Source: Sphingopyxis sp.
Lineage (GTDB): Bacteria; Pseudomonadota; Alphaproteobacteria; Sphingomonadales; Sphingomonadaceae
DNA length: 64,000 nucleotides
Direction of reading: 5' to 3'
Assembly (NCBI GenBank): GCA_017745175.1
Contig: JAGHZY010000001.1
Coordinates: 65,556 to 129,555, forward strand
A model generated the notes under the pieces. It did not search any database, was not told the DNA's origin, and was given only the letters and a program-made list of their open reading frames with translations. Below, piece after piece: positions 9,268-18,480 of the stretch; the stretch's first letter is position 1; each line of letters opens with the position of its first letter. Position numbers and translations under genes: made by a program.

Positions 9268-9641
9268 CAAAACACTTCCAGTTCAACTTTGTCGTGATCA
9301 CTCTCGAACTCGATTATCGCCGCTTCATATGGCGCATGATCGGAAAAAATGTCGATGTGATCGCCTGACGAAAATGAGATTCTAAGCCTTAGTTCATCCA
9401 ACAATATGGCGCTCTTCGGCGTTTGACCGACGAGTAGCCAAACCGGTGCATTCGGAGGCTCTTCAATCCAGTCATAGTTCTTCCCATTGATGAAGAACGA
9501 AGCCTTGAAGAAACAAGCGACGCGCTTGACGCCTTCAAAAGCAAACTGAAAATCATGCCTGCCCAAGCCAATCCAATGGATCGGCTCGCGACCGCACAAC
9601 CGGTCAAGACGAAGGGCTACGTCCTCCGTAAATGACCGCAT
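9267..9641 (-). CDS. Small low-GC protein inserted between gatA and gatB
   Basis: A 124-residue protein, mostly beta-strand and acidic, with [13 protein letters not shown] and a C-terminal [18 protein letters not shown] segment. This pattern resembles small stand-alone proteins of immunity-like DUF families (DUF6188-like, a weak guess). It starts 1 base after the gatA stop and ends overlapping the gatB start, so it is transcribed in the operon. By hand count 9301-9420 is about 47% G+C, well below its neighbours, which suggests recent acquisition. It has no signal peptide or membrane segment. Confidence 0.7.
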   Translation of the reverse strand: MRSFTEDVALRLDRLCGREPIHWIGLGRHDFQFAFEGVKRVACFFKASFFINGKNYDWIEEPPNAPVWLLVGQTPKSAILLDELRLRISFSSGDHIDIFSDHAPYEAAIIEFESDHDKVELEVF

Positions 9642-9642
9642 C

Positions 9643-11124
9643 TTACCACCACTTCTCGGCGCGGGCATTGAAGCCCGCGCGTTCCTCGATCGCCAGCCCC
9701 GCGTTCAGAACGCCCTGCTCGTCGAACGCCTTGCCGATGATCTGCAAACCCAGCGGCAGCCCTTCACGGTTCAGCGCCGCGGGGACCGACATCGCCGGCA
9801 GCCCCGCGAGGCTCGCGGGCACCGCGAACACGTCGTTCAGATACATCGACAGCGGATCGGCGGTCTTTTCACCGAGCCCGAACGCCGCCGACGGCGCGGT
9901 CGGCGCGAGGATCACGTCACACATCCCGAACGCCTGCTCGAAATCGCGCGCGATCAAGGTCCGCACCTTCTGCGCCTGCGTATAATAGGCATCGTAGAAG
10001 CCGGCCGACAGCACATAGGTGCCGATCATGATGCGGCGCTTGACCTCGGGCCCGAAGCCGTCGGCGCGCGTCGCGGCATACATGTCCTGCAGACCCGCCT
10101 TTTCGGGCAGGTCGCGCAGCCCGTAGCGCACGCCGTCATAACGCGCGAGGTTCGACGACGCCTCGGCCGGCGCAATGATATAATAGGTCGGCAGCGCATA
10201 TTTGGTGTGCGGCAGGCTGATCTCGACGACCTCGGCCCCCGCATCCTTCAGCATCGCGATGCCGGCATCCCACATCGCGTCGATCTCGGGATCGATGCCT
10301 TCGAGGCGATATTCCTTGGGAATCCCGACTTTCTTGCCTTTGAGATCGCTCGACAAAGCCGCTTCCCAATTGGGAACCGCCATGTTCAGGCTCGTCGCGT
10401 CCTTCGGGTCGAAGCCCGCCATATTCTCGAGCATGATCGCGCAGTCCCTGACGTCGCGCGCCATCGGCCCCGCCTGATCGAGCGAGCTTGCGAACGCCAC
10501 AATGCCCCAACGCGAGCAACGGCCATAGGTCGGCTTGATCCCCGAAATGCCTACAAAGGCTGCGGGCTGACGGATTGAGCCGCCGGTGTCGGTCCCCGTC
10601 GCCGCGGGGCAGAGCCGCGCCGCAATCGCCGACGAAGACCCGCCCGACGACCCACCCGGCGCGAGCGCGGCGTTGCCGCCATCGTTGCGCTTCCACGGGC
10701 TGATCACATTGCCGAAATAGCTCGTCTCGTTCGATGACCCCATCGCGAACTGGTCGAGGTTGAGCTTGCCGAGCATGCCGCAACCCGCGTCCCACAATTT
10801 CTGCGACACGGTGGACTCGTAGCGCGGCACGAAACCTTCGAGCATATGGCTCGCGGCGGTCGTCTGGACGCCGTTCGTCGCGAACAGATCCTTCATCCCG
10901 ATCGGCACGCCCGACAGCGGCTTCAGCGTCCCCGCCGCGCGGTCGGCATCGGCCGTCTTAGCCGCCGCAATCGCATGCTCGGGCGTCTCGACGATGAACG
11001 CGTTGAGCGCCTTCGCGCCCGCGACATTGGCGTTGAACGCCTCGGCAACCTCGACGGCGGAAAAATCGCCCGCACGGTGCCCGTCGCGGATACCGGCGAC
11101 GGTCAGGTTAGTCAGATCGGTCAT
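9643..11124 (-). CDS. gatA: Asp-tRNA(Asn)/Glu-tRNA(Gln) amidotransferase subunit A
   Basis: This 493-residue amidase-signature protein releases ammonia from glutamine for GatB. The Ser-cisSer-Lys triad is visible: Lys78 in PIGMKDLF, cis-Ser159 in PGGSSGG and nucleophile Ser183 in [11 protein letters not shown]. Its start overlaps the gatC stop by one base (TAATG). Length and motifs are those of a normal GatA. Confidence 0.97.
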   Translation of the reverse strand: MTDLTNLTVAGIRDGHRAGDFSAVEVAEAFNANVAGAKALNAFIVETPEHAIAAAKTADADRAAGTLKPLSGVPIGMKDLFATNGVQTTAASHMLEGFVPRYESTVSQKLWDAGCGMLGKLNLDQFAMGSSNETSYFGNVISPWKRNDGGNAALAPGGSSGGSSSAIAARLCPAATGTDTGGSIRQPAAFVGISGIKPTYGRCSRWGIVAFASSLDQAGPMARDVRDCAIMLENMAGFDPKDATSLNMAVPNWEAALSSDLKGKKVGIPKEYRLEGIDPEIDAMWDAGIAMLKDAGAEVVEISLPHTKYALPTYYIIAPAEASSNLARYDGVRYGLRDLPEKAGLQDMYAATRADGFGPEVKRRIMIGTYVLSAGFYDAYYTQAQKVRTLIARDFEQAFGMCDVILAPTAPSAAFGLGEKTADPLSMYLNDVFAVPASLAGLPAMSVPAALNREGLPLGLQIIGKAFDEQGVLNAGLAIEERAGFNARAEKWW

Positions 11125-11426
11125 TATTCGATTACCTTGGGAACGCCGAAAAAGCCGTGCTGCGGCGCCGGCGCATTGGCGAGAATATCGTCGCGGCGGT
11201 TGCCGCCGGTCAGCGGGTCGGCGTCGACGACATCGTCGCGCAACCGCAGATGGTTCGGGATCACCGCGGTCATCGGCTCAACCCCGGTCACGTCGACCTC
11301 GCCGAGTTGCTCGACCCAACCGAGGATGCCGTTGAGTTCGCCTTCCATCGCGGCGGCTTCGGCGTCGCTGATCGCGATGCGCGCCAGCGACGCGATTTTC
11401 CTTACTGTTGCCTGATCGATTGACAT
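11124..11426 (-). CDS. gatC: Asp-tRNA(Asn)/Glu-tRNA(Gln) amidotransferase subunit C
   Basis: The 100-residue GatC wraps around GatA and GatB to stabilise the complex. It has the typical N-terminal helical part ([26 protein letters not shown]), the VEPM segment and the C-terminal [10 protein letters not shown]. It is the first gat gene here and runs straight into gatA. Confidence 0.96.
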   Translation of the reverse strand: MSIDQATVRKIASLARIAISDAEAAAMEGELNGILGWVEQLGEVDVTGVEPMTAVIPNHLRLRDDVVDADPLTGGNRRDDILANAPAPQHGFFGVPKVIE

Positions 11427-11489
11427 GATCGCCCTAACTTTAACGAAGCCGCGCCGCTAGCATCCTGCCCCGCGTGCTTCAAGGTGCGG

Positions 11490-13265
11490 CTATTCGAAAT
11501 CGCCGCCCACCGGCTTGCCGTTCACGAAAATCTGGCGGCGCGTCACCGTCCGCACCTCGACTGCGCCCTTTTCGACGTCGTCGGCGCTCAGTTCGCGGCG
11601 CTTCTGTTCGGCGGGGTCGCTTCCCCCGTAATAGTCGTTCCATTTCTTCGTCGCGGGATCGATGGCGAAGTGGAACAGCATACCGCCATTCGAAACGACA
11701 GCGACGCGGCCGTCGCCGACCCATTGCGCGATACAGGGCGCCGTCCGGCAAAGGCTCCGCTGGTCGAGCAAAGCATAAAGCTCGGGGGGAAGCGTCCGCG
11801 CCGCGGGGAAGACACGCACTTTCTCCTCGATCCTGCGCGCGCCAAAGGCCGCGTCGCGCGGCGTCATTTCCTCGCTGTCGCGATCGAGCGTCCAGCGGTC
11901 CTGCGCCTTCAGCGCCCAGCTCGCGAGGCCCGCTTTCGTCTTGTCGACCGACTTCGCCATGTCCGCCAGCGCCGCGCGCCCTTCGGGTCCGAAATCGAAC
12001 GCCAGCGCCGCCCAATCGAACTTCTCGACCGGCGTCGCGCCCGATTTCAGCCGCGCGAGCTGGTCGCGCGCCGAAATCGCCCCGAAATCGAGGATCGGCA
12101 GCGCGAGAAAGAGCGCGAGCAGCGCGAGCCCGATCGCAAGTTTCTGCTGCAGGGGGCGCAGCATATCGTCGAAATCGCGCCGCCCCTTCACGACCGCCCA
12201 CAGACCCGCGATCCCATAAGCGAGCGCGATCATCGCCGCGATCACGCCCCAGATGCGCTCGGGGGTCCAGCCGTACTGGATCACGCGCAAATGCATCGAA
12301 TAGAAAGCGATTCCGGCGAGCGGCAGCACCGCGACCGCGAGCACCGGTGCCGCCCAGCGCAGCGTCGGGTTCGTCGCGCGGTCGTCGCTGCCGTTGCCGA
12401 TCACCGCATTGGCGAGCAGCACCGCGAACGCCGCCGCGCCCATCATCACCGCTGCGGTCGAAAAGCCCGAATCCCACAGCTTCTGTAGCCCCGTCCCGGC
12501 GAGCGAGAGCAGGAAGAGCACCAGCGCCACCGCGAGCACCGGCGCGAGCACCGCGAGGACGATCATCACCAGCCGCTGCAAGGTCGACACCAGCCGGTCG
12601 CGCTCGCGCAGCAGCCCGACCACGCCGCCGAACGCCGCACCCGCGAGCATCCATCCGAACCATTCGTCATTGAGCAGGTCGAAGATCAGGTTGATCCCGA
12701 TCAGCTTGAACATCTGCCCGATCAGCACGGTGAGCAGAAAGGTGATGCCGACGAACGCGAGGCTCGCCGCGCCGATCACCGCGTCAGTCCACGCATGGCT
12801 GTGCAATCGCGCATAGGGCATCTGCCACAGCTTCCGGAACCGCCAGTCGGGCGCGACATCGCGCCGCGTCTGGAACAGCGGCGTCGCGACGAGTACCGCG
12901 AGGATTCCCGACCAGAAGGGCCATTCGATCGGCGATCCGCCGAAATTATACCCCGCCGAATGCCAGGTGATCAGCCCCATCACCGCGCCCCACAGCAGCG
13001 CGAACCCCAGCGCCCAGTGCCAGCGACGCAGTTCGACCCCCAGCACGAAGACGGTGGTTCCGATCGCGACGAATGCCGCGAGCGCGTCGAGCAGCGGCGC
13101 GGGCTCGGCGACATATCGCCGGTCGACGAACATATGGATGGCAAGGCCCGCGAGCGCGCAGATCGCGGCCATGATCCACGGGCGAAGCGGCCACGGCGGA
13201 TCATTGCCGTCGAGGCGCGCGGAAGCACGCGGCGAATCGGCGGCGGGTTCGGTGCTGTCGGTCAT
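11490..13265 (-). CDS. DUF4153 polytopic membrane protein
   Basis: The 591-residue inner-membrane protein has about ten hydrophobic helices in residues 30-400, matching the DUF4153 architecture. A soluble C-terminal part of about 190 residues follows, with a Cys pair (LCRTAPC) that may be extracytoplasmic. The ATG at 13265 is preferred over one 30 bases upstream because it precedes a normal hydrophilic N-terminus. It lies 63 bases upstream of gatC on the same strand. Function unknown. Confidence 0.8.
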   Translation of the reverse strand: MTDSTEPAADSPRASARLDGNDPPWPLRPWIMAAICALAGLAIHMFVDRRYVAEPAPLLDALAAFVAIGTTVFVLGVELRRWHWALGFALLWGAVMGLITWHSAGYNFGGSPIEWPFWSGILAVLVATPLFQTRRDVAPDWRFRKLWQMPYARLHSHAWTDAVIGAASLAFVGITFLLTVLIGQMFKLIGINLIFDLLNDEWFGWMLAGAAFGGVVGLLRERDRLVSTLQRLVMIVLAVLAPVLAVALVLFLLSLAGTGLQKLWDSGFSTAAVMMGAAAFAVLLANAVIGNGSDDRATNPTLRWAAPVLAVAVLPLAGIAFYSMHLRVIQYGWTPERIWGVIAAMIALAYGIAGLWAVVKGRRDFDDMLRPLQQKLAIGLALLALFLALPILDFGAISARDQLARLKSGATPVEKFDWAALAFDFGPEGRAALADMAKSVDKTKAGLASWALKAQDRWTLDRDSEEMTPRDAAFGARRIEEKVRVFPAARTLPPELYALLDQRSLCRTAPCIAQWVGDGRVAVVSNGGMLFHFAIDPATKKWNDYYGGSDPAEQKRRELSADDVEKGAVEVRTVTRRQIFVNGKPVGGDFE

Positions 13266-13377
13266 GACCGAAAGCCTATCGCGTAACCGCGCCATGCTGA
13301 ACGAGTTATTTGTCGGGCGCCGCAGGAGCGGCTAGAGGGGGCGTGATACCCGTCTCCCCTCCCCCATGGAGCCCGCA

Positions 13378-14667
13378 TTGGCCCGCAAATTCCTCTACTT
13401 CATTGCCGCGATCATCCTCCTCATCCTTGCCGCCGGGGTCGTCTACCAGCTCTTCCCCGGCTGGATTGCGCGCACCGCCTTCGTCCCCAGCACCGAATTC
13501 AAGCCGCAGGCCGCGGTTGCGCCCAATGCCTATGACGACCCCAAAATGTGGTTCGCGCGGCCGGGGATGGAGAAGGACCCCTCGGCATGGCGCCCCGCCG
13601 CCGACGGCAGCGAAACCCCGGGAACCGAGCTTCCGGGCGAAAAAGCCGCCGCGCCGCTGATCCCGCCCGCGAAGGCCGCCGAGGCGGCAACCGAAACCCC
13701 CTTCGAAAAGGGCGACGCCGCGGTCTTCTTTGTCCATCCCACGAGCTATTACAGCCGGTCGAGCTGGAACGCTCCGCTCGAAGACCGCGATTCCGACCAT
13801 CGCGCCAATCTGTTCGTGCAGGGCATGGCGAGCGCCTTCGCCGACGCCGGCGAGATCTGGGCGCCGCGCTATCGTCAGGCGACGCTCGGCGCCTTCCTCG
13901 CCGAAGACCGCGTCACCGCGGGCAAGGCGATCGATTCCGCCTATCGCGACGTCGAACAGGCGTTCGACGCCTTTCTCGCCGCGCAGCCGAAGAACAAGCC
14001 CATCATCCTCGCGGGCCACAGCCAAGGCGCACTCCACCTCACCACCCTGCTCCGCACGAAGATCGCGGGCACCCCGCTCGCGAAGCGCATCGTCGCGGCC
14101 TATGTCGTCGGCTGGCCGGTCAGCCTCGACACCGACATCGCCGGTCTCGGCCTCCCCGCCTGCCGGACGCCCGAGGAGAAGGGGTGCATCCTCGGCTGGG
14201 CGAGCTTCGCCGACCCCGCCGATCCGGCGATGGTCACCGCCGCCTATGACGGAACGATCGGTTTCGACGGCCGCCCGCGCGCGGGCACGCGGATGCTCTG
14301 TACCAATCCGCTCACCGGCATTCCCGACACCGAAGCCCCGGCGGCGGCCAATATCGGCACGCTCAAACCCACCGAAGGATTCAGGTCGGGCTCGCTGATC
14401 GCGGGCAAGATCGGCGCGAAATGTGACGACACGCGCGGCTTCCTGATGATCGGCGACGCCGAGATCGCGAAAAATTACGTCGTCGCGGGCTATGTGCTCC
14501 CCGGCAACAATTATCATGTCTACGACATCACCCTCTTCTGGGCGAACGTCCGCGCCGATGCGCTCCGCCGCCTCGCGACCTATGAAGGCAAGCCGTCGCC
14601 GGTGCCGCCGCCGGCGATGCCAACCACGCCGATAACAATTCCGGCACCGCCCGCGCCCAAATCCTAA
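13378..14667 (+). CDS. DUF3089 alpha/beta hydrolase, membrane-anchored
   Basis: A lipase-like hydrolase of the DUF3089 family. The nucleophile elbow GHSQG is clear (in IILAGHSQGALHL), preceded by an N-terminal transmembrane anchor (FLYFIAAIILLILAAGVVY) that puts the catalytic domain in the periplasm. The TTG at 13378 fits GGAG with 6-base spacing. The ATG at 13366 has no ribosome-binding site and is itself part of that motif. A Pro-rich C-terminus (PVPPPAMPTTP) follows. Substrate unknown. Confidence 0.8.
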   Translation: MARKFLYFIAAIILLILAAGVVYQLFPGWIARTAFVPSTEFKPQAAVAPNAYDDPKMWFARPGMEKDPSAWRPAADGSETPGTELPGEKAAAPLIPPAKAAEAATETPFEKGDAAVFFVHPTSYYSRSSWNAPLEDRDSDHRANLFVQGMASAFADAGEIWAPRYRQATLGAFLAEDRVTAGKAIDSAYRDVEQAFDAFLAAQPKNKPIILAGHSQGALHLTTLLRTKIAGTPLAKRIVAAYVVGWPVSLDTDIAGLGLPACRTPEEKGCILGWASFADPADPAMVTAAYDGTIGFDGRPRAGTRMLCTNPLTGIPDTEAPAAANIGTLKPTEGFRSGSLIAGKIGAKCDDTRGFLMIGDAEIAKNYVVAGYVLPGNNYHVYDITLFWANVRADALRRLATYEGKPSPVPPPAMPTTPITIPAPPAPKS

Positions 14668-14669
14668 CT

Positions 14670-14748
14670 CCGTTCGCATCGAGCGAAGTCGAGATGCCCA
14701 TCGTTTTCGCGCGCCCTCACGGTGTCTCGACTTCGCTCGACACAAACG
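14670..14748. repeat. REP-like inverted repeat
   Basis: Imperfect 25-base arms (14670-14694 and 14724-14748) share the core tcgagcgaagtcgaga and its complement. This is an intergenic palindrome of the sort dispersed in sphingomonad genomes. It lies between the DUF3089 gene and ruvX and could fold in RNA from either strand. Confidence 0.7.
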
Positions 14749-14763
14749 GCTAGGGATGGTCGC

Positions 14764-15225
14764 ATGATCACCACCGCCGCCCCCGAATTCGCCGCCAGCT
14801 TCCCGAACGGTGGCCGTCTCGCGGGGCTCGACGTCGGCACGAAGACGATCGGCGTCGCCTTCTGCGATACCGACTGGAGCTTCGCGACCCCCGACAAGAC
14901 GATCGTCCGCAAGAAATTCTCCGTCGATCTCGAAGTGCTGAAGGTCCTGATCGCGCAGCACAGCATTGTCGGCCTCGTCGTCGGCCTGCCGCTCAACATG
15001 GACGGCAGCGACAGCCCGCGCACGCAAAGCACGCGCGCCTTCGCGCGCAACCTCGCACCGCTCGGCCTCCCGCTCCTCCTCTGGGACGAACGCTGGTCGA
15101 CCGCCGCGGTCGAGCGCGCGATGATCGCAGCCGATGTCAGCCGCGCCAAACGCGCCGAACGCGTCGACAGTGCGGCGGCGGCCTTCATCCTCCAGGGCGC
15201 GATCGACGCCCTGATCCGCCAGTAG
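14764..15225 (+). CDS. ruvX: Putative pre-16S rRNA nuclease / Holliday junction resolvase-like protein
   Basis: The 153-residue YqgF/RuvX protein has an RNase H-like fold with the acidic residues in place: Asp23 in [12 protein letters not shown], Glu in WDERWSTAA and Asp in [21 protein letters not shown] is the family motif. It matures the 16S rRNA 5' end in other bacteria. The ATG at 14764 follows AGGGATGG. The neighbouring DUF1294 and pyrB genes run the same way. Confidence 0.92.
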   Translation: MITTAAPEFAASFPNGGRLAGLDVGTKTIGVAFCDTDWSFATPDKTIVRKKFSVDLEVLKVLIAQHSIVGLVVGLPLNMDGSDSPRTQSTRAFARNLAPLGLPLLLWDERWSTAAVERAMIAADVSRAKRAERVDSAAAAFILQGAIDALIRQ

Positions 15226-15235
15226 CGACGCGTGC

Positions 15236-15553
15236 TTGACCGAATATGTCGCCTATTGGCTCGCCGCCGCGAACGGCATCGCTTTCGGCCTGATGGTCGC
15301 CGACAAGCGCCGCGCCGAAGCGGGGATACGCCGCATCCCCGAATCGACCGTTCTCCTCTGGACCTTTCTCGGCGGCGCCTGCGGCACCGTCCTTGCCGCG
15401 CGCCTCGTCCGGCACAAGACGCGCAAGCAACCCTTCGCGACATGGATGCTGATCTGGCTCTGGCTCGATATCGTCCTGCTCGTCCTCTGGTGGCTCGGAA
15501 TATTGGAGCCGTGGCTCGCCTCCGCGCTTGCCTATTTGCGCGCCGCAACCTAA
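15236..15553 (+). CDS. DUF1294 small membrane protein
   Basis: A 105-residue inner-membrane protein with three to four helices and the DUF1294 pattern: [10 protein letters not shown] after the first helix, then [28 protein letters not shown]. The start is a TTG 8 bases after the ruvX stop, and no good ribosome-binding site is visible, so coupling to ruvX is likely. Function unknown. Confidence 0.8.
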   Translation: MTEYVAYWLAAANGIAFGLMVADKRRAEAGIRRIPESTVLLWTFLGGACGTVLAARLVRHKTRKQPFATWMLIWLWLDIVLLVLWWLGILEPWLASALAYLRAAT

Positions 15554-15566
15554 ACGCTCGGCTTTA

Positions 15567-16562
15567 ATGACAAGCGCAAAAACCCGACCCGCCAGCGACT
15601 ATCCGCCCGGCGGCGATGCCTTTCGCCATCGCCACCTGATCGGTATCGCCCAGCTCACTCCGTGGGAGATTTCCTACGTCCTCGACGCCGCCGAAGAGTG
15701 GGTCGACATGAACCGCAGCGGCGCCGCCAAGCATGACGACCGGCTCGCCGGGCTCACGATCATCAACGCCTTTTTCGAAAATTCGACCCGCACCTTGCTC
15801 TCGTTCGAAATCGCCGGGAAACGCCTCGGCGCCGACGTCGTCAACATGCACGCCGCGCAGTCGAGCGTGAAGAAGGGCGAAACGCTGATCGACACCGCGA
15901 TGACATTGAACGCGATGCGCGCCGACGCGATGGTGATCCGCCACGGCAGCTCGGGCGCGGTGCAGCTCATCGCCGACAAGGTCGACTGCCCCGTACTCAA
16001 CGCAGGCGACGGCCGCCACGAACATCCGACGCAGGCGCTGCTCGACGCGCTCACCATCCGCCGCCGCAAGGGCCGCGTCGAGGGCCTCACCATTGCCATA
16101 TGCGGGGACGTCCTCCACAGCCGCGTCGCGCGCTCGAACATCCTCGCGCTCACGCTGCTCGGCAACGAGGTGCGCGTCGTCGCGCCGCCGACGCTGACCC
16201 CGCCAGCGATCGAGCGGATGCATGTGCGCGTCTTCACCGACATGGACGAAGGCTTGCACGACGCCGACGTCGTGATGATGCTCCGCCTCCAGAACGAGCG
16301 CATGGACGGCGCCTACCTGCCCAGCGCGCGCGAATATCACGCACTCTACGGCCTCACGCCGAAGCGCCTCGAAAAAGCCAAACCCGATGCCATCGTCATG
16401 CACCCGGGTCCGATGAACCGCGGGGTCGAGATCGACAGCAGCGTCGCCGACGACCCCCTCCGCTCGACGATCACCGAACAGGTCGAAATGGGGGTCGCGG
16501 TGCGCATGGCATGCCTCGACATCCTGACGCGCCGCAAGCGGGGAGTCGTCGGATGGAACTGA
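15567..16562 (+). CDS. pyrB: Aspartate carbamoyltransferase, catalytic chain
   Basis: This enzyme makes N-carbamoyl-aspartate, the first committed step of pyrimidine synthesis. The 331-residue chain has the carbamoyl phosphate motif FENSTRT (70-76), SSVKKGE (99-105), HPTQALLD (153-160) and MHPGPMNRG. The stop overlaps the next gene by 10 bases, so the two are coupled. This pairing with an inactive dihydroorotase homologue is typical of class A ATCases, in which both chains form one dodecamer. Confidence 0.96.
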   Translation: MTSAKTRPASDYPPGGDAFRHRHLIGIAQLTPWEISYVLDAAEEWVDMNRSGAAKHDDRLAGLTIINAFFENSTRTLLSFEIAGKRLGADVVNMHAAQSSVKKGETLIDTAMTLNAMRADAMVIRHGSSGAVQLIADKVDCPVLNAGDGRHEHPTQALLDALTIRRRKGRVEGLTIAICGDVLHSRVARSNILALTLLGNEVRVVAPPTLTPPAIERMHVRVFTDMDEGLHDADVVMMLRLQNERMDGAYLPSAREYHALYGLTPKRLEKAKPDAIVMHPGPMNRGVEIDSSVADDPLRSTITEQVEMGVAVRMACLDILTRRKRGVVGWN

Positions 16563-17776
16563 AGCCGCTCCACATCACGAACGCGCAGTTGATCGACGGC
16601 GATACGCCGCGCCCGGGCAGCCTGCTCGTCGCCGGCGGCCGCATCGCCGCGATCGACCCCGCCGAGCTTCCCGAAGGCACCGAGACCGTCGACGCAAAGG
16701 GCCAGTGGCTCGCCCCCGGCATCATCGACCTCGGCGTCTTCGCAACCGACAAGCCCGCCTTCCACTTCGGCGGCATCACGCGCGCCGCGCTGATGCCCGA
16801 CAATGGCCCGCTCGACGGCGCCGGGCTGGTCGAGCGCGCCGCCAAAGGCGGCAAGCCCGACCTCTGGGTCCATCCCCTCGCCGCCGCCACCAAAGGTCTC
16901 GCAGGCAAGGAGCTCGCCGAAATCGGCCTGATGAAACAGGCAGGCGCGCGCGCGATCGCGACCGGCCGCGGCCGCATCGCCGACAGCGGCGTGATGCGCC
17001 GCGTTCTCGCCTATGCCGCATCGCTCGGTCTCGTCACGATCATCCACGCCGAGGACGAAGGGCTGACGACCGGCGCGGTCGCGACCGACGGCGAGATGGC
17101 GACGCGCCTCGGCCTCGCCTCCGCCCCCGCCATCGCCGAGACGATTGCGATTGCGCGCGACCTCGCGCTCGTCGAGGAAACCGGCGCGCCCGTCCATTTC
17201 CGGCAGGTCACGACCGCGCGCGGGCTCGATCTGATCCGCGCCGCGAAGGCGAAGGGGCTCCCCGTCCTCTGCGGCATCACCCCGGCGCATCTCATGCTCT
17301 CCGATACCGCGATCGGCGATTTCCGTACCTTCGCGCGCCTGTCGCCGCCGCTCCGCAGCGAGGACGACCGCCACGCGTGCCTCGCCGCGATCGCCGACGG
17401 CACGATCGATATCCTCGCCTCGGGGCACGACCCGCGCGGGCCCGAGGACAAGCGCCTGCCCTTCGCCGAGGCGCTGCCCGGCATGGCGGGCGCCGAAACC
17501 CTGCTCGCGCTCGGCCTTGGCCTTGTGCGCGACGGCCATGTCTCGCCCGGCCGGCTTTTCGAGCTGCTCGCGGGCACTCCCGCCTGCTTGCTCGGCGTCG
17601 ACGCGGGAAAACTCGCCGTGGGCAAGGAAGCCGATCTCATCCTCGTCAACGACGCCACGCCGTGGCAGGTCGACGCGAAAAAGATGGCCGCATGGGCGGG
17701 CAACACGCCGTTCGACGGCATGCCTGTCCAAGGTCGCGCGACGATGATGTGGAAGGGCGGCCAGCGCATCCGCTGA
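16553..17776 (+). CDS. Dihydroorotase-like protein lacking the metal site (pseudo-DHOase)
   Basis: The 407-residue protein has the whole DHOase/amidohydrolase layout but has lost key residues. The HxH that should follow PGIIDL reads GVFATD (residues 61-66). The usual ATDHAPH block reads ASGHDPRG (289-296). The CHVS-type segment reads FRQVT (216-220). HAED at 165-168 is kept. It is therefore unlikely to hydrolyse dihydroorotate. In Pseudomonas a comparable inactive PyrC homologue is structurally required by ATCase, and the overlap with pyrB fits that role. An active pyrC should lie elsewhere. Confidence 0.85.
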   Translation: MELKPLHITNAQLIDGDTPRPGSLLVAGGRIAAIDPAELPEGTETVDAKGQWLAPGIIDLGVFATDKPAFHFGGITRAALMPDNGPLDGAGLVERAAKGGKPDLWVHPLAAATKGLAGKELAEIGLMKQAGARAIATGRGRIADSGVMRRVLAYAASLGLVTIIHAEDEGLTTGAVATDGEMATRLGLASAPAIAETIAIARDLALVEETGAPVHFRQVTTARGLDLIRAAKAKGLPVLCGITPAHLMLSDTAIGDFRTFARLSPPLRSEDDRHACLAAIADGTIDILASGHDPRGPEDKRLPFAEALPGMAGAETLLALGLGLVRDGHVSPGRLFELLAGTPACLLGVDAGKLAVGKEADLILVNDATPWQVDAKKMAAWAGNTPFDGMPVQGRATMMWKGGQRIR

Positions 17777-17832
17777 CGCGCATGCCGCCCCGTCTCCAAC
17801 TTCCCGAACGAAAGAAACCGACCTTGCCCGAA

Positions 17833-18207
17833 ATGAAGAGCGACCGGCTCGCGCACGACCTTCTCGACTGGAACAGGCGTCACCTGCTGCACGATGCCGT
17901 GCTCAGCGAAGCCGTGATCGGCGAGAAATTCGCTCCCGCCTTCACCGTCTGCGCCAACGGGCGCGTCCACCCCGCGACGCACGCCAATTATCTCGACTTC
18001 CTCAACGGTTTTCGCGCGACCATCGCCGCGATCGACTATGCCGTTCACCGGACCGTCACCGAAGAGGCATCGACCGTGCTTGCGATGACCGCAACCATCC
18101 GCCGGATTGACGGCAGCATCGAACGTTTCGAGGCCATGCTTCTGCTCGCCTTCGATGCCGACGGGCTCGTGACGCTCTGGCACGAAGTCTATCTCAGGAC
18201 CGGATAG
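17833..18207 (+). CDS. SnoaL-like / NTF2-fold protein
   Basis: A single NTF2-like domain of about 124 residues: an N-terminal helix pair, VHPATHANYLDFL, then long beta strands ending FDADGLVTLWHEVYLRTG. Such domains are ligand-binding or isomerase-like, and the role here cannot be assigned. The ATG at 17833 gives a complete domain. An in-frame ATG at 17782 would add 17 basic residues right behind the pyrB-associated gene. Neither has a clear ribosome-binding site. Confidence 0.65.
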   Translation: MKSDRLAHDLLDWNRRHLLHDAVLSEAVIGEKFAPAFTVCANGRVHPATHANYLDFLNGFRATIAAIDYAVHRTVTEEASTVLAMTATIRRIDGSIERFEAMLLLAFDADGLVTLWHEVYLRTG

Positions 18208-18261
18208 CCGCCTGTGCCTCTCCTGGCGCAATAACGGCACCACCAGCTCCTTCCGCGTACA

Positions 18262-18440
18262 AAAATGAAGCCCGCCGGCAAGCCGGCGGGCTTCAAGAGA
18301 GCAAGATGGCCTTGGTTCCATCTTCCTCGGGTCGCACCCGTTCAATGGCCGATTCGGCAGATTGTTTCGCTACCCACGTGAGTAGGAGACAGAATATTTT
18401 CATTTTGTCGCATTGCGCTTGCCATCCCGCTTCCCCTCCT
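18262..18440 (-). ncRNA. Candidate structured small RNA ending in a terminator
   Basis: On the minus strand this gene-free stretch holds consecutive hairpins: gccgaatcggc (18348-18358), cgggtgcgacccg (18328-18340), aagatgg/ccatctt (18303-18324), and then a strong terminator hairpin (18268-18294) followed by ATTTTTGT. No minus-strand protein gene lies upstream to need that terminator, since the next gene is on the plus strand. The 5' end is not defined and the upper limit is a guess. A 27-codon ORF also starts inside (ATG near 18425) behind GAGGAGGGG, so a small peptide is an alternative. Confidence 0.4.
18268..18294 (-). terminator. Rho-independent terminator on the minus strand
   Basis: A perfect 12-13 bp stem (gaagcccgccggc / gccggcgggcttc) with a 1-2 base loop is followed on the minus strand by ATTTTTGT. 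The plus strand has no T run after the stem. It is the 3' end of the candidate RNA at 18262-18440. Confidence 0.75.
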
Positions 18441-18480
18441 CTCCAATGCCCTTGCTGCGGATCTTCTTTGGGGGAAGTGC

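Noticed and set aside
16553..17776. Calling this gene a functional dihydroorotase (pyrC)
   Set aside because: The HxH metal pair and the ATDHAPH-type Asp are absent.
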